A DNA stretch of 8,070 nucleotides from the NCBI GenBank assembly GCA_016280565.1, contig JAEEGY010000244.1, forward strand, positions 1 to 8,070, given 5' to 3'. The translations under genes and the position numbers were made by a program. This document shows, piece after piece, positions 5,824-8,070 of the stretch (positions are counted from its first letter, which is position 1; each line of letters opens with the position of its first letter). Below the pieces are notes generated by a model, which worked only from the letters and a program-made list of their open reading frames with translations, was not told the DNA's origin and did no database searches. This DNA comes from Fretibacterium sp. GTDB taxonomy: Bacteria > Synergistota > Synergistia > Synergistales > Aminobacteriaceae.

Positions 5824-8070
5824 AGGAGACCTCCAGGGCTTCCTCGGGGACAACGGAGGTCAGACACTCCCTCACACGGTCGGGCGACGGCGTCACGCGG
5901 CAGCTGTCCAGGTAAACCGCGCAGGACTCCCGGTCGTCCCTGAGCCCCAGCAGCACCGGCGACGGCCCCCGGCAGTCCCGAAGCGCCCGCGCCAGCTCCT
6001 TCACGTTCAGCTCGGGGATCATGTTCACCCTCAGCGTGACGTTCACAAGCCGCGGCTCCTGCCCCTTCAGGTCATCCAGAGGTGTCAGGTTGTCCACGAT
6101 TACCTGACCCCGGTCATCTATTTTACCCTCCACGACGCAGACGCTCCCCGACAGGGCCCGGTCTTTTATTTTATCCCAAGTTTTGGGGAAAGCCACCAGC
6201 GGGATACTGCTCTCCGAATCCTCTAAGAGCATCACGCCCATCGCGTCGCCCTTCTTGGTCGTCTTCTCCGAGACGGAGAGGAGGATGCCCCCCACCTGAG
6301 GTTTGACTTTTCCCATCCACAGGGGGAGGTCCGCGATGAGGCAGTTAGTGAACTTCGAGAGCTCCTCCTCGTAGGTGTCGAAGGGGTGCCCGGAGATGTA
6401 GAGCCCCGTGACCTCCTTCTCGCACTCCAGCCGCTCATGGACCGGGAAGTCCGCCACATCCGGCAGCTCCGGCTCCGCGTCCTCCGAGCCGGAGTTGTCC
6501 ATCAGCTCGAACAGCGAGAGCTGGTCCCCCTTCGTCGAAAGCCTCTGGACAGCCGCGATGTAATCCGGCAGGGCCGCGATGAGGCGGGCGCGGTTCGGCT
6601 CGATCTCGTCAAAGGCCCCCGCCTTGATGAGGTTCTCCACCACCGCCCGGTTCATCACGCTCAGGTCCACGCGGCGAAGGAAGTCCCACAGGGATTTGAA
6701 GGGCCCCTCCTTCCGCGCTTCGATGATGCTTTCCACCGCGCCGTGCCCCATGCGGGAGACCGCCCCCAGCCCAAAGCGGATGACGTCCCCCACAGCCGTG
6801 AAACTCTCCATCGACGAGTTGATGTCCGGCGGCAGGACGGCCAGCCCGCTCTTGCGAACCTCGCGCACGTAATGGCCCAGCACGTCCTTCCTGGCCTTCA
6901 TCTGACTGGAGAGGTAGGCGGCCAGAAACTCCACCTTGTAGTTGGCCTTCAGGTAGGCCGTGTCGTAGGCCACGATGGCATAGGCCGCGCTGTGGGATTT
7001 GTTGAAGCCGTAACCGGCGAACTTCTCGATGTTGTCGAAGATCTCCCCGGCCTTCTTGTCGTCGATCTGGTTCTTTGCCGTGCCCGCCAGGAACTTGGCC
7101 CGCTGCTCCTGCATGACCTCGACCTTCTTCTTGCCCATGGCGCGGCGCAGCAGGTCCGCCTCCCCCAGCGTATAGCCCGCCAGGACCGAGGCGCACTGCA
7201 TGACCTGCTCCTGATACAGGATGACGCCGTAGGTCTCCTTCAGTACCCCCTCCAGCATAGGGTGAGGGTACTCCGGCCGGGCCTCGCCGTGCTTGCACTT
7301 GATGTACTGGTCCACCATGCCGCTGTCCAGCGGGCCGGGCCGGTACATGGCCAGCGCGGCGATCAGGTCCTCGAAGCAGTCGATCTGCAGCTTGCGGAGC
7401 ATGCTCCGTATCCCGTCGGATTCCAACTGGAAGACCCCCATGGTGTCAGCCTCCTGAAGGAGCCTGTAGGTGGCGGGGTCGTCCGTGGGGATCTCGTTCA
7501 GGACCGGCGGCGTCTTGCCGTTGAGGCGGATGTTCTCCAGCGCCTCCTCCAGGATGGAAAGCGTGCTCAGGCCCAGGAAGTCCATCTTCACCAGGCCCAG
7601 CTTCTCCACCGGCTCCATGGTGAACTGCGTCACGGTCTGGGCCACGTCCAGCTCGCCCTCCGCCCCCGCCGAGCCGGTGGACTTGATCTTCCGGATGGGC
7701 ACGAGGTCCGTGATGGGCACAGGGGTGATGACCACGCCCGCCGCGTGCTGCGAGGCATGACGCGCCAGGCCCTCGATGTGCTCCGCCACGTCCAGGACCT
7801 CTTTAACGCGGCCGTCCTCCCTGGCGATCTCCTCCAGCTCCGGCGTTCGCTCCAGGGCTTCCCTGATGCTCTTGGCGTCAGCGGGGATGAGCTTCGCCAC
7901 CTTGTCCATCAGCGCGTACTCGATGCCCGTGGCGCGCCCCACGTCCTTCACGGCCTGCCGGCTCTTCATACGGCCGAAAGTAACGATCTGCGACACACGG
8001 TCGCTGCCGTAGCGCTCGACGATGTACTTTAAAAGCTGCTCGCGCCCCTTGTCGGACACGTCGGTGTCGA
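5801..8070 (-). CDS. dnaE: DNA polymerase III alpha subunit, C-terminal part (cut by window edge)
   Basis: This is the replicative polymerase subunit. The reading frame is open to the window edge, so the GTG at 8059 is an internal codon, not the start; 755 codons are visible. Numbering from that codon, the edge retains the last two Asp of the palm motif usually written PDxDxDF, here DTDVSD. The third catalytic Asp is Asp160 in KMDFLGL. HASQHAAGVVI (101-111), AMYRPGPLDSG (237-247) and GYGFNKSHSAAYA (349-361) are the expected family blocks, with helix-hairpin-helix DNA binding in the region that follows. A clamp-binding motif QLSLF lies at 513-517. An OB-fold follows at about 586-660 (VGGILLSVSEK onward), and the last roughly 85 residues form the tau-binding-type tail. 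This order is DnaE, not PolC. The gene ends in TAA 39 bases before pyk. dnaE beside glycolytic kinase genes is also known in Firmicutes. Confidence 0.98.
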   Translation of the reverse strand, partial: DTDVSDKGREQLLKYIVERYGSDRVSQIVTFGRMKSRQAVKDVGRATGIEYALMDKVAKLIPADAKSIREALERTPELEEIAREDGRVKEVLDVAEHIEGLARHASQHAAGVVITPVPITDLVPIRKIKSTGSAGAEGELDVAQTVTQFTMEPVEKLGLVKMDFLGLSTLSILEEALENIRLNGKTPPVLNEIPTDDPATYRLLQEADTMGVFQLESDGIRSMLRKLQIDCFEDLIAALAMYRPGPLDSGMVDQYIKCKHGEARPEYPHPMLEGVLKETYGVILYQEQVMQCASVLAGYTLGEADLLRRAMGKKKVEVMQEQRAKFLAGTAKNQIDDKKAGEIFDNIEKFAGYGFNKSHSAAYAIVAYDTAYLKANYKVEFLAAYLSSQMKARKDVLGHYVREVRKSGLAVLPPDINSSMESFTAVGDVIRFGLGAVSRMGHGAVESIIEARKEGPFKSLWDFLRRVDLSVMNRAVVENLIKAGAFDEIEPNRARLIAALPDYIAAVQRLSTKGDQLSLFELMDNSGSEDAEPELPDVADFPVHERLECEKEVTGLYISGHPFDTYEEELSKFTNCLIADLPLWMGKVKPQVGGILLSVSEKTTKKGDAMGVMLLEDSESSIPLVAFPKTWDKIKDRALSGSVCVVEGKIDDRGQVIVDNLTPLDDLKGQEPRLVNVTLRVNMIPELNVKELARALRDCRGPSPVLLGLRDDRESCAVYLDSCRVTPSPDRVRECLTSVVPEEALEVSFGPMGQD

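Noticed and set aside
4736..6226. 496-residue open frame on the plus strand opposite pyk and the end of dnaE
   Set aside because: It is antisense to conserved catalytic motifs of pyk and crosses the pyk-dnaE gap. Its Asp/His/Val-rich composition and lack of family features mark it as a shadow.
6386..8032. 548-residue open frame on the plus strand opposite dnaE
   Set aside because: It mirrors dnaE codons throughout. The His/Leu/Val/Arg-rich low-information sequence has no domain, and the length is explained by third-position GC bias.

Overview
The window holds six protein-coding genes, all read from the minus strand and packed almost end to end. In transcription order (right to left) they are: the 3' part of dnaE (replicative DNA polymerase III alpha), pyk (pyruvate kinase with an extra C-terminal domain), cdaA (di-adenylate cyclase making c-di-AMP), cdaR (YbbR-domain regulator of CdaA), glmM (phosphoglucosamine mutase), and the 5' part of galU (UTP-glucose-1-phosphate uridylyltransferase). 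dnaE and galU are cut by the window edges. I found no RNA genes, mobile elements, CRISPR arrays, long repeats or terminators, and no gene-free stretch longer than 39 bases.

The DNA is GC-rich, with a strong G/C preference at third codon positions. That preference is why long empty antisense reading frames appear on the plus strand. The organism is a bacterium. The cdaA-cdaR-glmM trio is the classic arrangement of Gram-positive and related lineages. A 586-residue pyruvate kinase with a C-terminal PEP-utiliser-like domain also resembles the Bacillus-type enzyme. High GC together with this gene set would fit a high-GC Firmicute or a member of Synergistota. This placement is a guess from gene content and style, not from a marker comparison.

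Layout: dnaE ends at 5801, and a 39-base AT-rich gap with a good ribosome binding site leads to pyk (5761-4001). After 33 bases comes cdaA (3967-3107), after 18 bases cdaR (3088-1850), which overlaps glmM (1856-477) by 7 bases, and after 18 bases galU starts with TTG at 458. The spacing suggests one transcription unit, or one from a weak promoter candidate near the dnaE end onward.

Working together: CdaA makes c-di-AMP at the membrane. In Firmicutes CdaR modulates CdaA, and GlmM both binds and inhibits it while making glucosamine-1-phosphate for peptidoglycan. GalU makes UDP-glucose for envelope glycans. Pyk is predicted to need K+, and K+ homeostasis is the best-known target of c-di-AMP. The cluster therefore joins glycolytic output, envelope sugar supply and c-di-AMP signalling. 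Apart from small sequence oddities (notably a His-to-Glu change in the Pyk C-terminal domain), this is a conventional housekeeping region, and I see no convincing undescribed system in it.
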